64,000 nucleotides of DNA from CAZQHK01 sp964593455 (GCA_964593455.1 CAZQHK010000015.1:1-64000); one strand, 5' to 3'; counted from the first letter of the stretch, positions 1 to 9,005 are shown. Program-made: numbers and translations. The notes: generated from the letters alone by a model not told the origin.

Positions 1-36
1 CAACCGGTTCCTTTGAGTCTTTGTTTTTCTATCTAC

Positions 37-131
37 CGTTGAGGCCCGGAGCCTCTTCCCGAGGGACACTCACGGCGCTTGCGCGCCTCCGTTCGGGTTA
101 TGCCCTCGTACAGAGACTCCGAACCTCAACG
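37..131. repeat. Imperfect long palindrome
   Basis: Two 29-nt arms (37-65 and 103-131) are complementary along nearly their full length with scattered mismatches. The central loop holds a second small hairpin, GGCGC (74-78) with GCGCC (83-87). No convincing gene lies here. It could be a structured RNA, a REP/MITE-type element, or the 3' end of a transcript from outside the window; the sequence alone does not decide. Confidence 0.6.
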
Positions 132-208
132 TAACTTTTCTTCAACAATCAGGCTCATAGGAAGATGCTTCATTTGGTATGTCTTCGGATACGGGTGTAT
201 GTTTCTTT

Positions 209-336
209 GCTCGGCTGTTTGCTTTGCAAAAGCGCTGAGCGTGAGGTGGATCGTGTGTTGGGTGGATGGTAAGCGGAGCGGTGTGGTTTTTGCGTGATCA
301 CAGGGTGGGACGGAAGGGCTTTGTTACTGGTTTGTT
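209..336 (+). repeat. Direct repeat, copy 1
   Basis: Starts with GCTCGGCTGTTTGCTTTGCA and matches the copy at 461 almost base for base for about 80 bp (offset 252), then more loosely through TTTGTTACTGGTTT. The first part contains an imperfect inverted repeat (GCTCGGC...GCGCTGAGC) around the palindrome TTTGCAAA. A short ORF through it looks spurious. The rest of 1-600 holds no gene that I can support. Confidence 0.8.
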
Positions 337-460
337 TTGAAAGATGACTAGGATCGGATGGACCTCATAGGGTCCTCTTTCTACGCTGCTTGCTTACTAT
401 CTCAATCTCTAAAAACGATATTTCTCTTTAGATTAGTTTGAGGACGGTTGTCTTTCCTGC

Positions 461-590
461 GCTCGGCTGTTTGCTTTGCAAAAGCGCTGAGCGTGAGGTG
501 GATCGTGTGTTGGGTGGATAGTAAGCGAAGCAGTGTGGTTTATGGCGAGGCCACAAGGCGGGAAGGAGAGACTTTGTTACTGGTTTACTT
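461..590 (+). repeat. Direct repeat, copy 2
   Basis: Second copy of the unit at 209. Its right end supplies the -35 region of a promoter whose TATAAT lies just outside the repeat; copy 1 has the same TTGTTA but no -10 box after it. The duplication is therefore upstream of, and merges with, the promoter of the glycosyltransferase gene. Confidence 0.8.
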
Positions 591-601
591 TGCGGTATAA
601 T
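574..601 (+). promoter_or_regulatory. Sigma-70-type promoter for the glycosyltransferase gene
   Basis: TTGTTA (574-579), a 16-bp spacer and a perfect TATAAT (596-601). Transcription from about 608 would leave a leader of about 43 nt before the ATG at 651, which favours that ATG over the TTG at 603. Confidence 0.6.
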
Positions 602-650
602 ATTGGAGCCGGAACTTCTTGAACCGGTGAAAGGAGAGACAGAGGCTCCG

Positions 651-1592
651 ATGACTTCGACAGACCTGACCGTGGTCGTTCCTGTTTACAACGAAGAAGA
701 AGCCATTACGGCAACAGTGGAAAAGTTGCTGGATCTGACCTTTGAACAACGGGTTATCGTGGTGGATAAGAAAGCAGCTGACGCGACGGCTAAACCACTG
801 ATTATCGTGGTGGACGACGGTTCAACGGACGGCACCCGGGACGTGCTCACCCGGCTGGAACAAACTCATGGAGAACGTATCAAGGTCCTGCTGCATCCCG
901 AAAACCGGGGTTACGGGGCAGCGCTCAAAACGGGGATCAGGGCCGCAGCGACCGAGCTGGTAGCGATCATCGATGCCGACGGAACCTATGACCCGGAAGA
1001 GCTCTCCCACCTGGTGGAGGCTATGGACACGGCCGATATGGTGGTGGGCAGCCGGGAAAAAGGCGAGGTGAAGATACCGCTCATCAGGCGTCCGGCCAAA
1101 TGGTTTCTCAAGACCCTGGCGGAGTATCTTACCGGCCGCCGGATACCAGATCTCAACTCCGGGTTGAGAGTCTTTCGCAAGAGGGCCGCCGTGGCCTTCC
1201 TGGCAATTTTACCCGATGGTTTTTCGTTCACCACAACCATCACCCTGGCTTCCTTGAGCTACGGTTTCCAGGTGGAGTTTGTGCCCATCAGCTATCATTC
1301 CCGGGAAGGGCGTTCAAAGATACGCCCCATCAGAGACACACTTAACTTCATCTTGCTGATCCTTAAAGCCATCACCTATTTCAACCCGCTACGGGTGTTT
1401 CTACCTATCGCTTTCTTACTGCTCTTTTCCGGTTTTTCCCTGCTGTGGATCAGTTACTTTTGTTTCGAACAGGTAATGGATATCACGGTCATCGTGCTCT
1501 CTCTCTCGGGCCTGCAGATCGGGCTCATCGGGTTGGTGGCCGACCTGATTGTCCACGGCCGGCGGCTGGGTGACAGCCAGGAAGGACAATAA
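651..1592 (+). CDS. GT2 glycosyltransferase, polyprenyl-phosphate sugar transferase-like, membrane-anchored
   Basis: A GT-A fold glycosyltransferase of family 2 (313 aa), close in style to dolichyl/undecaprenyl-phosphate mannosyltransferases. Visible motifs are VVPVYNEE (about 9-16), VVDDGST (53-59) and the metal-binding DAD (108-110). About 15 extra residues sit between the first strand-helix pair and the DDGS strand. Two C-terminal hydrophobic segments (about 245-270 and 276-300) should anchor it to the inner membrane. The ATG at 651 follows AAAGGAGAG; a TTG at 603 would add 16 residues but would start at the predicted promoter. The radical SAM gene follows after 7 bp, so the two are probably co-transcribed and may modify one lipid or glycan. 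Donor and acceptor cannot be told from sequence. Confidence 0.85.
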   Translation: MTSTDLTVVVPVYNEEEAITATVEKLLDLTFEQRVIVVDKKAADATAKPLIIVVDDGSTDGTRDVLTRLEQTHGERIKVLLHPENRGYGAALKTGIRAAATELVAIIDADGTYDPEELSHLVEAMDTADMVVGSREKGEVKIPLIRRPAKWFLKTLAEYLTGRRIPDLNSGLRVFRKRAAVAFLAILPDGFSFTTTITLASLSYGFQVEFVPISYHSREGRSKIRPIRDTLNFILLILKAITYFNPLRVFLPIAFLLLFSGFSLLWISYFCFEQVMDITVIVLSLSGLQIGLIGLVADLIVHGRRLGDSQEGQ

Positions 1593-1599
1593 CACGGCC

Positions 1600-3003
1600 G
1601 TGAAAGTGCTCCTGATCAACCCGCCCGCCTGGGGTACGGTTCAAGGCAATAATCCGTCTTTTATCGATCGGGAACGCGGATTTAATCCACCGCTGGGCCT
1701 GCTCTACGTGGCGTCTGCTGCTCAAGCCGAAGGACATCGGATCGAGGTAGTGGACTGCCAGGCTGAACAGATTGGATACCGGAAACTAGGACGCGTCCTG
1801 GTATCCCGTACCCCCGACGTGGTTGGTATCCACGCCATGACGCTCACCCTGCCCGACGTCATCAGGACCGCCTCTATGGTAAAAACTATACTCCCCGCGG
1901 TCCCGGTAGTGCTCGGCGGACCTCACACCATCTTTTACCAGGCTGAAACTCTGAGCCACTCGTCGATTGATATCCTGGTGAGAGGCGAGGGAGAAAACAC
2001 TTTCACTCACCTTTTGGAACATCTGCAAAATAACGTCGACCTGTCCTCCGTCCGGGGAATCAGCTTCAAACACCGGGGAAAGATCGTGACCACGCCTGAC
2101 CAGGAACTTTGTTCCGATCTTAACAGTCTTCCATTCCCAGCCCGAAAGCTAACCCCGGTGGCCCGGTACCGTTCCGTCATTGCCCGTCACTCTCCCATCA
2201 CTACCATGGTAACCAGCAGAGGATGCCCCTACCGTTGCACCTTCTGCTCCCGCCCGCACCTGGGAAAAGAGTTCCGGGCCCGCTCAGCGGCAAACGTGGT
2301 CGATGAGATGGAGGTCTGCCGTAAGCTCGGGATACCAGAAATTCTCATTTACGACGACACCTTCACGGTGCAACCGGACCGGGTGGCAGACATCTGCCGT
2401 GAGATCAGGCGGCGGAAACTCGACGTGACCTTTGATATACGAGCCCGGGTCGACACGATTTCCGCAAGCATGCTGCATGACCTCAAACAGGCCGGCTGCG
2501 ACCGGATACACTACGGGGTGGAAGCGGGAAACGACCGGATGATGGAAGCAATCGGAAAATCGATCACCGTGGCCCAGGCAAAGAAGGCGTTCGAGATGAC
2601 CCGCGAAACCGGGATCTCCACCCTGGCGTATTTCATGGTCGGACTGCCCGGACAGAAACAGGCCGACCTCGATGACACCTGGGAGTTGATCAAACGAATC
2701 AATCCGGATTACCTGCACCTGACTATGCTCTCCCCCTTTCCCGGCAGCGCTGTTTTCGCGCAGGGAATAAAGCAGGGGATATTCACCGACTTTTGGCGAG
2801 ACTTCGTTCTCAAACCGGAACCCGGGTATCAAACCCCTTACTGGAAAGAACACCTGTCCCGGGAAGACCTGCTCCAGTTCATGGCCGCCGTCTACCGCAA
2901 ATTCTACATGACCCCCCGGCGGGTAATACGCGAGATGGGCAACATCCGCCGCCTACCATCAAAAATCAAAGCCGGCCTCTCAATGCTCATGAACCCGAAC
3001 TAA
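1600..3003 (+). CDS. B12-binding-type radical SAM enzyme
   Basis: 467 aa with the two-domain plan of the BchE/HpnJ-like class. The N-terminal Rossmann-like cobalamin-binding domain (about 1-150, with LLINPPAWG and VVLGGPH) lacks the classical DxHxxG cobalt ligand, as is common in this class. The radical SAM domain carries CPYRCTFC (Cys 209, 213, 216) and a later GVEAGND strand. Start: GTG at 1600 follows AGGAAGGA at good spacing; upstream TTG/GTG codons would overlap the preceding gene and lack a ribosome site. Such enzymes do methylations and other radical changes on lipids, cofactors or glycans; the substrate here is unknown, although the glycosyltransferase next door suggests a lipid-linked glycan or lipid. 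Confidence 0.85.
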   Translation: MKVLLINPPAWGTVQGNNPSFIDRERGFNPPLGLLYVASAAQAEGHRIEVVDCQAEQIGYRKLGRVLVSRTPDVVGIHAMTLTLPDVIRTASMVKTILPAVPVVLGGPHTIFYQAETLSHSSIDILVRGEGENTFTHLLEHLQNNVDLSSVRGISFKHRGKIVTTPDQELCSDLNSLPFPARKLTPVARYRSVIARHSPITTMVTSRGCPYRCTFCSRPHLGKEFRARSAANVVDEMEVCRKLGIPEILIYDDTFTVQPDRVADICREIRRRKLDVTFDIRARVDTISASMLHDLKQAGCDRIHYGVEAGNDRMMEAIGKSITVAQAKKAFEMTRETGISTLAYFMVGLPGQKQADLDDTWELIKRINPDYLHLTMLSPFPGSAVFAQGIKQGIFTDFWRDFVLKPEPGYQTPYWKEHLSREDLLQFMAAVYRKFYMTPRRVIREMGNIRRLPSKIKAGLSMLMNPN

Positions 3004-3111
3004 CTTTCCACGCTTCTTGTCTGAGGGCGGGACCACCCAACTCCCGCCACACTTCAATGTTAGCACTCACGTTTGGAGGAAGGAACCAGCCGCCGCCCGG
3101 GTTAAATCTCC
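3004..3111 (+). repeat. Dispersed gene-end repeat, copy A
   Basis: Begins directly after the stop codon of the radical SAM gene. It is about 75-80% identical by eye to the reverse complement of 54118-54230, sharing TGAGGGCGGGACCACCC, TTCAATGTTA and the GC-rich end CCGCCCGGGT. Its first 25 bases are also related to 9413-9440. See the entries for those copies. Confidence 0.85.
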
Positions 3112-3192
3112 ATCTCCTATCTCACTTTCCACACCCCTGATCTTTCGTAAAACAAACCAGTTTTTATTATTTATTATTTTTCTTCTATAAAC

Positions 3193-3334
3193 AGCAGCGG
3201 CAGGCACCTCTCGTAAGGAACATAGGCAGGCAAGACGGCAGGAAGCCGTCGAGCCTGACGGGACCTGAGCGGAGGCGCAGCCAGGATGGCGGAGCCGTGA
3301 GCGTTTCCTGGAGAGAGGTACCGGCCGCTGCGGG
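3193..3334. other. Structured intergenic element (possible RNA or MITE-like)
   Basis: The ends pair: GCAGCGGC...CACCTCTC...AGGAA on the left with TTCCT...GAGAGAGGT...GCCGCTGC on the right (3304-3333). Inside is a strong hairpin, CAGGC-AA-GACGGC-loop-GCCGTC-GA-GCCTG (about 3227-3257), followed by a purine-rich arm with repeated GCGGAG/GGCGGAG units. No ORF or ribosome site uses it. Both an expressed structured RNA and a non-coding mobile repeat fit. Confidence 0.5.
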
Positions 3335-3355
3335 TGCAGAAACCAGACAAAAAAT

Positions 3356-3390
3356 AAAAACCCCCGGGCCTCGAAAGGTCCGGGGGTTTT
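3356..3390 (-). terminator. Terminator of SLH porin 1 (may work both ways)
   Basis: A 10-bp stem (CCCCCGGGCC with GGTCCGGGGG, one G-U pair) around a TCGAAA loop, flanked by A-rich and T-rich tracts. It lies 31 bp past the porin stop. Porin 2 ends with a near copy of the same hairpin. Confidence 0.9.
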
Positions 3391-3421
3391 ATTTGCTAGT
3401 CTAAGCGTTAGGTACTGTTCT

Positions 3422-4888
3422 TTAGAACTTAGCCCTCATCTCGACCCGGATGCGGTTCCAGCCGCCGGAGTTCTGCGCGTAATTATTATTATCGAACTCG
3501 ACCGTGTCATAACGCAGTCCGATCGCTGTGTTTGGAGCGTAGTGGTTGTCTATCCCAATGGTTATCCGCTGGTAACCCTCGACATTGCTCTTATTGGCCG
3601 ACACCGTTTCATGGATGACCGTGCCGGACGTCTTTTCGGAAAGTTCCACCTCAAATAGAAAAAACACGTCTTTGATTCCGGTGAGAGATCCGGTGGCAAA
3701 AGAACGCCCTTCGGGAAGTGTTCCCAGAGCCATGTTTCCAAACATGTCTTTATACCGATGCCAGTGGTAGACATTGCCGGCCACGTTGGTAAACTCATTA
3801 TCACCCTTGCCATACAGGATCTCGATGTCGATCTTGTCGGTGAAATCCCAACCTATACCGCTCAGCCAGAAAGAGCCCTCAACGGTATTGTTATCAGGAT
3901 CGGACTGGCCGTACTCAAGCAGGTACCAGACCTTATCAATCAGGACCCCATCCAGAGTAAACCCGTAATTACTGGGGTTCAGGGTCGGGGTGGAGTTGAT
4001 AAAGTAGTAAAACTCAGCGCCGTGATCTCCGATGCTGAATTTCATGTCCAGGCCCTTCAGAGCAAATCCACTATCATGCGTTCCGCCGGTAACCGCATCA
4101 TCCATGTCAGCAAACAACACGGTCAGATCCAGCGCTTCGATCATCCGACTTACAGTAATGGCATCGAGCTTGTTGTCCAGGACAATACTGTGACCGACTT
4201 TCACGAACTGGCGTCCGATCCGGATATCGCCAACATCAAAGAAATTCATCATGTTGACGTAAGCCAGGTCAATATCCACCGTGCTGCCCTGAATGTCTTC
4301 GCCCAACTCGTTTCCAACCAGTTCCTCGTTTACTATCCTGACAAACGTGTCAATATCATCATCGACAGACGCTCTGACGTTCAAACCAATCTGGTAATAA
4401 GTATTTATATTGTCATCCGTTGTGTCATTTTCATACTTCAGGTTATCCATGTGAAGCCAGGAATCACCGCTGATTTTAATTCGGCCGGAAGTTTTCGTAT
4501 CAGACCTCTCCTGCTGCTTCAATAGTGTCAGGTTGTCACTTACGGATTGAATCTCATCTTCCATGACAGCCACCCGGACACCAAGCATAGCCAACTCGTC
4601 TAAGAACTCCTCCACCAGCCTGTCGACTTCGGTTCTGTCTGCCGGGGCCATTTCGCCGACCTGCTCCAGGGTGCGGGAGAGGCAGACCGCCACCTCGTAC
4701 CTGGTAACGTTCTTCTGTCCCCGGAACGAGTTGTCCGGCAGACCGGTCATGATACCTTTGTCCACGAGTCTCTTCACCGCATCATAAGCCCAGTGCCCAG
4801 GCTTGAGATCGGAAAACGGATTGGCCAATACCGGACCTGCTAACCAAAACACCAGCATAGCCATCGCAAATACCTTACTTATTTTCAT
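3422..4888 (-). CDS. SLH-domain outer-membrane porin 1
   Basis: 488 aa. Signal peptide (about 1-22, ending VLANP), one SLH domain (about 23-75: FSDLKPGHWAYDAV...GIMTGLPDNSFRG...TRYEVA), a helical linker likely to form a coiled-coil trimer (about 85-125), then a beta-barrel of alternating strands ending in aromatic-rich segments and a final KF. SLH-porins of this plan hold the outer membrane to cell-wall polymers and form channels. It is a clear paralogue of the gene at 7032. ATG start preceded by GGAAGGAG. The IS element sits about 100 bp upstream of the start codon, so most but perhaps not all of the original promoter region remains. Confidence 0.9.
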   Translation of the reverse strand: MKISKVFAMAMLVFWLAGPVLANPFSDLKPGHWAYDAVKRLVDKGIMTGLPDNSFRGQKNVTRYEVAVCLSRTLEQVGEMAPADRTEVDRLVEEFLDELAMLGVRVAVMEDEIQSVSDNLTLLKQQERSDTKTSGRIKISGDSWLHMDNLKYENDTTDDNINTYYQIGLNVRASVDDDIDTFVRIVNEELVGNELGEDIQGSTVDIDLAYVNMMNFFDVGDIRIGRQFVKVGHSIVLDNKLDAITVSRMIEALDLTVLFADMDDAVTGGTHDSGFALKGLDMKFSIGDHGAEFYYFINSTPTLNPSNYGFTLDGVLIDKVWYLLEYGQSDPDNNTVEGSFWLSGIGWDFTDKIDIEILYGKGDNEFTNVAGNVYHWHRYKDMFGNMALGTLPEGRSFATGSLTGIKDVFFLFEVELSEKTSGTVIHETVSANKSNVEGYQRITIGIDNHYAPNTAIGLRYDTVEFDNNNYAQNSGGWNRIRVEMRAKF

Positions 4889-4990
4889 CTACCTTCGACT
4901 CCTTCCACCCCCGCCAATCCGATAGGCCCTTTTATTCATAGTTAACCTATTCTATCAAAAATGAAGATATTTTTCATCTATTGAATTTAT

Positions 4991-6899
4991 GGCTCATGTG
5001 CAAAAAGGTCTGATCGAAGGATTGTCCTCAAACCATCCATAGTGTAAACTGACAAAGGAGTAAATTGCAACCTTTGAAAGGGATGGCGGAAACAGTGTTC
5101 AGAAAAAACAAAGACCATCTTCAGGTCAGTATGTATGGACTGGATGTGCTTCTATCAAAAGGCGTGAAGAACATGCTCCAGAAAAGTTGGGCGCCGGCCT
5201 TTCGAGAGCACATTTTCCTGAAGATAAATGAACAGCGCTTTGCAGTCTTATACAGCGATACTGCCAGCCGCCCCAACTTCCCGGTCAATGTGTGGGTAAG
5301 CCTGGAAATGTTGAAGGAGCTTTTTGATCTCACCGACGAAGAGCTTCTGGAGCAGTTTCATTTCAACTATCTATTTGCTCACGCTCTCGGTCTGGAGGGG
5401 CTGGGCGAGCTGAGCGTTTGCCGGCGTACGTTAAACTACATAAGAAACCGCCTACTGGAGTACGAGGCAGCGACCGGACGAAACCTGCTTGAAGAAGAGT
5501 TCCAAGCCCTGGCCGATGATGCCGCCGCGTGCTTTGGCGTCAACACCAAACTCCAGCGGATGGACTCCAGCCTGGTGGGATCATTTATCAAGAAAATGAC
5601 CAAGCTGGAGCTTCTGGTGAAGGTGCTCCAGAACCTCTACCGCGACCTGCCGGCAACAGAACAAAATCGTTGTCAAACCCGCCTGGGCGAGTATGTGGAA
5701 AGTGAAGCCGATCACATTACCTATCGCCTGAAGCGGGAACAAGTCGAAGAGCACCTGAAGAAGGTCGGAGAGCTGCTTTTTGATCTTCACGAAGCTTACA
5801 AGGATGACGACCGGATCAACGGTTTGAAAAGTTACCGCCATGTGGGCCGGGTACTGATGGAACAATACGATATCAAGGCAGATGGGGATACGACAGAGAT
5901 AGAGCCGAAAGCCAACAAGGATATAAACTCCGGTTCCCTCCAGAACCCGGCGGACGACGAGGCCACCTACCGCAAGAAAGGCAAGAAGGAAAGCAAAGGG
6001 TGTATGTTCTCAACGTGTCGGAAACCTGCTCGGATGATTCGCCGCTTCAGCTGATCATGGAGGTTGCCGTAGAACCGAACAACGTGTCTGACGAACAGAT
6101 GCTTGCCGAGCGGATCCCGGAGATACAGGAGCGTACCGGTGTCGAGGAAATGATCACCGATGCCGCCTACAGCGGGAAAACCTCCGAAAAGGCTTGTGAA
6201 GAAGCCGGTGTCACCCTGGTGCCCACGGAGATAAGGGGACGTAAGGAGTCGGATGAGAAGACCCCGCTGAGGGGGTTGCGGTTTGACGATGAAAACAAGG
6301 TTATTGCCTGTCCGGCCGGCTATATATCCCTAACTATTACAGCTACAACCCGGAGACTGGCAGGCACGTTGCTCATTTCCCCCTTGAAACGTGTCGACGA
6401 TGCCCGCTGTTGGCGATGTGCCGTGTCAGGAAAATGAAGAAGTTTTACAGTCTTCTCTACAATGACAGACAGGCTGTTCTGGCCCGGCGGCGTCAGCAGT
6501 TGAGTGAAGACGATTACCGGCAGAAATGCCGGTTGCGACCGGCGGTTGAAGGTACCATAAGCCAGTTCAAGCGAAGCATGTTTAACGGCAAGCTCAAGGT
6601 CCGGGGATTGCGAAAGAGCCGACACAGGCTGATCCTGAAGGCAATGGGAATCAACTTCAAGCGGATAGCGGCTTACGTTGGGGAAAGACTGGCTGAATCT
6701 CTTGATGCGGCTGTCGCAGATACGGTTTCATCAATTTCTGAGGGTATTTTCACTCTTTTTTCGTCCATGTTGACCATATTCAAGAAAAAGATCGACTTTG
6801 GAGTATATGAAGGGGCTGAATTGAGCCTGGCTTCTTGAGCGGCTGGCCGGTCCAGCCGAGGTTTGGTGCTGGCTTAAACTTAGTTTTTGCACGGGAGCC
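4991..6899 (+). mobile_element. IS1182-like insertion sequence, decayed
   Basis: 1,909 bp. Left end GGCTCATGTGCAAAAA and the complement of the right end GGCTCCCGTGCAAAAA match at 14 of 16 positions, giving terminal inverted repeats. It is flanked by a perfect 15-bp direct repeat, ATCTATTGAATTTAT, at 4976-4990 and 6900-6914, the target-site duplication. A hairpin (CGGCTGG...CCAGCCG) follows the transposase stop at about 6840. The ends and duplication are intact although the transposase is frameshifted twice, so either insertion was recent and decay quick, or the frameshifts are assembly errors. Confidence 0.85.
5065..6838 (+). pseudogene. IS1182-family DDE transposase, two frameshifts
   Basis: Three ORFs in different frames together give one transposase: 5065-about 6000 (N-terminal DUF772-like part, ending GKKESKG), about 6000-6330 (YVLNVSETC...DAAYSGKTS, with the second catalytic Asp region), and about 6330-6838 (YNPETGRHVAHFPLETC...RPAVEGTISQFKR, with the final Glu). 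The joins near 6000 and 6330 need a frame change each. IS1182 transposases are normally read as one ORF, so this copy should be inactive unless the sequence has indel errors. Confidence 0.85.
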
Positions 6900-6964
6900 A
6901 TCTATTGAATTTATACCTTACACTTTTGTTATGTCACTTCGACAAAGTGGGAGATGGGACAAAG

Positions 6965-7000
6965 AAAAATCCCCGGGCTCGAAAGCCCGGGGATTTTTTT
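6965..7000 (-). terminator. Terminator of SLH porin 2
   Basis: ATCCCCGGGCT and AGCCCGGGGAT form a perfect 11-bp stem with a short CGAA loop, with T-rich tracts on both sides. It strongly resembles the porin 1 terminator, which suggests that the gene duplication included the 3' end. Confidence 0.9.
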
Positions 7001-7031
7001 TGCTTTAAGCGTAAGCGTCAGGCAAAGTCCC

Positions 7032-8564
7032 TTAGAACTTAACCTGCAGCTCGACCCGGATGCGATTCCAACCGCCGGCGTTAGCCGTGGTGTCGGTGGC
7101 ATCCACATCGTACTCGACCGTGTCGTAACGCAGTCCGAGCGATGTGTTCGGCGCGTACTGGTGGTCCAGCCCGATGGTCAGACGCTTGTACTCAGGCGCC
7201 GATGTAGCGATGGCGGCATCGGTCTCGTTAGTCTCGACCTTTTCGTAAATCAAGCAACCATCAGTCTTCTCAGACAGCTCGGAACTCAGGGTGACCATGA
7301 TGTCCTTGATACCCTGGAGGGAACCGGTGGTGTTGGTGGTTCCTTCACCATTGGTTGTGCCGTAACCGGCAGCCATGTTACCGAACATGCCTTTGTGGGT
7401 GTTGTGATAGTAAACGCCGATGGCGTCGTAGTCCTCGTCACCCTTTCCGTACAAGATGTCGATACCAAGTTTGTCGGTGAAGTCCCAGGCCAGTCCGGTC
7501 AGCAGGAAGCTACCATCGCGAGCAGCGGCGGCCGCATCATTATCGGAACTACCAAACTCAAGAAGATAATCGATTTCCTCCACCAGGCCGCCAGCCAGGG
7601 CGAAACCCAGGTTGGTCGGGTCGGTGGCGCCGGCACCCTCGTTGCCTTGCTGAATGAAGTAGAACTCGGCATCGTGGTCGCCGATGGCGTATTTCAGGTC
7701 GATACCCTTCATGTCAAAGCCATCCCTATCACCAGCGGGACCGCCAAGATCCGCCTGGTCGGCGAAGAAGAGAGTGACACCCAGCTGGTCGATATCTTTG
7801 TCGAAGGTGATGGAGTCGAGCTTGTCGTCAAGAGCGATGCTGTTACCGACCGCAACAAACTGACGGCCGATCCGGACATCGCCCAGGTCGAAGAAGCTCT
7901 TGATGTCGACGTAGGCCAGGCTCATGAAAAAAGAGCTGCCCTGAATGTTCTCACCAAATTCATCTCCTACCAGCTCGTCGTTGACGACCCGGAAGAAGGT
8001 GCTGATGTCTTCATCGATATTAGCTGAGAAGTTGAGGCCGATCTGGTAGTACGTGTTCAGATCGTCATCCGTGGTATCTTCCTCAAACTTCAGATTGTCA
8101 ATGGCGATCCGGCTGTCGCCGGATATGCTGATTCCGCCGCCGCCACCGCCGCTACAACCCTTCATGCTGCCAGCGTCGGCTTTGATGACCGCGATGTCAT
8201 CGCGTACGGTCTGCAACTCATCCTCGAGCGCCGTAACTTTAACGCCGAGCAGAGCCAGCTCGTCTGCGAATTCAACCGTGAGTTTTTCCAGAGTTTTGAT
8301 GTCGGTGACATCTACTCTGCCCTTGAGCGATCCCATTTTATCCAGAGCTCTGGCCAGTGTAACGGCCAACTCGTAACGGGATACACCCTTTTCGCCTTTG
8401 AAGGTACCGTCCGGCATGCCGGTCATGATACCCTTTTCCGTGAGTTTCTTTACCGCGTCATAGGCCCAGTGGCTGAACGGAACGTCCGAAAACGGGTTCG
8501 CCAGAACCGGAGCGGTGAATGCTACTAATACTGCTAATACTAATACTGCGCTTAACTTCTTCAT
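7032..8564 (-). CDS. SLH-domain outer-membrane porin 2
   Basis: 510 aa, the same plan as porin 1: signal peptide (about 1-22), SLH domain (FSDVPFSHWAYDAV...GIMTGMPDGTFKG), coiled-coil segment (about 90-135), a glycine run after a lone Cys (about 138-147, absent from porin 1), then a beta-barrel ending ELQVKF. Many barrel strands match porin 1 closely, for example the DIRIGRQFV/DVRIGRQFV strand. Acidic loops dominate. Two promoters far upstream give a long leader, unlike porin 1, so the pair may be differently regulated. ATG start after AAGGGG. Confidence 0.9.
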   Translation of the reverse strand: MKKLSAVLVLAVLVAFTAPVLANPFSDVPFSHWAYDAVKKLTEKGIMTGMPDGTFKGEKGVSRYELAVTLARALDKMGSLKGRVDVTDIKTLEKLTVEFADELALLGVKVTALEDELQTVRDDIAVIKADAGSMKGCSGGGGGGISISGDSRIAIDNLKFEEDTTDDDLNTYYQIGLNFSANIDEDISTFFRVVNDELVGDEFGENIQGSSFFMSLAYVDIKSFFDLGDVRIGRQFVAVGNSIALDDKLDSITFDKDIDQLGVTLFFADQADLGGPAGDRDGFDMKGIDLKYAIGDHDAEFYFIQQGNEGAGATDPTNLGFALAGGLVEEIDYLLEFGSSDNDAAAAARDGSFLLTGLAWDFTDKLGIDILYGKGDEDYDAIGVYYHNTHKGMFGNMAAGYGTTNGEGTTNTTGSLQGIKDIMVTLSSELSEKTDGCLIYEKVETNETDAAIATSAPEYKRLTIGLDHQYAPNTSLGLRYDTVEYDVDATDTTANAGGWNRIRVELQVKF

Positions 8565-8848
8565 GCTTATTGCCCCTTACTTATTTTGTAGTTTTGAGGG
8601 GGGTCGGTGCAACTTATAGGATTTGGTGTCCCGGCAATGTACGAGCCTCCAGGTTACCTCGCTTCATCGTAGGTGGGATTAAAATCCTTTTCGATGCTCA
8701 TTCCCCTCGTGTGCTTCCTTAACCGTTTCTGCCTAAGACCATTTCCCGGTGTTCTCTCGGGGCTCACCACCTTTCTGCCACCTTTTCTTCAAGAAAACGG
8801 GTCTGCCATAAGGCAAACGGTTGAAGCCAGTTTAAGTTTGCTACCAAC

Positions 8849-8877
8849 AGACTATCACATCTTAAATTTTATGTCAA
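8849..8877 (-). promoter_or_regulatory. Porin 2 proximal promoter
   Basis: Reading the minus strand: TTGACA (8877-8872), 17-bp spacer, TAGTCT (8854-8849). The -35 is consensus and the -10 weak. The leader to the porin start would be about 280 nt. Confidence 0.5.
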
Positions 8878-8923
8878 GTTTTTTTATTTATTTTTTTCCT
8901 CGACCTGGCTCTGCCAGATTTTT

Positions 8924-8952
8924 AGTATATAATATTATATTAAATAAGTCAA
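8924..8952 (-). promoter_or_regulatory. Porin 2 distal promoter
   Basis: Reading the minus strand: TTGACT (8952-8947), 17-bp AT-only spacer, TATACT (8929-8924). It is the stronger-looking of the two tandem promoters and would give a leader of about 355 nt. Confidence 0.65.
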
Positions 8953-9005
8953 GGCAGAAAGACCGGCCGGCCGGAACTGCAAAGTAAGCCTATAAAGATA
9001 GACTA

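Larger units (their letters stand above)
8565..9005. other. Long upstream region of porin 2
   Basis: No gene. The half next to the porin is mixed-composition leader; 8860-8960 is very AT-rich and contains two promoter-like elements facing the porin, listed separately. I see no riboswitch family that I can name. Confidence 0.6.

Noticed and set aside
79..297. 72-codon ORF at the left edge
   Set aside because: Runs through a palindrome and one copy of a direct repeat, has no ribosome site and no protein-like composition.
5065..6838. Programmed frameshifting in the transposase
   Set aside because: IS1182-type transposases are read in one frame, two separate shifts are needed, and I see no slippery sequence at the joins.
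6954..8027. 357-codon ORF opposite porin 2
   Set aside because: Antisense shadow of a well-supported gene; no ribosome site, and a smaller antisense ORF opposite porin 1 arises the same way.
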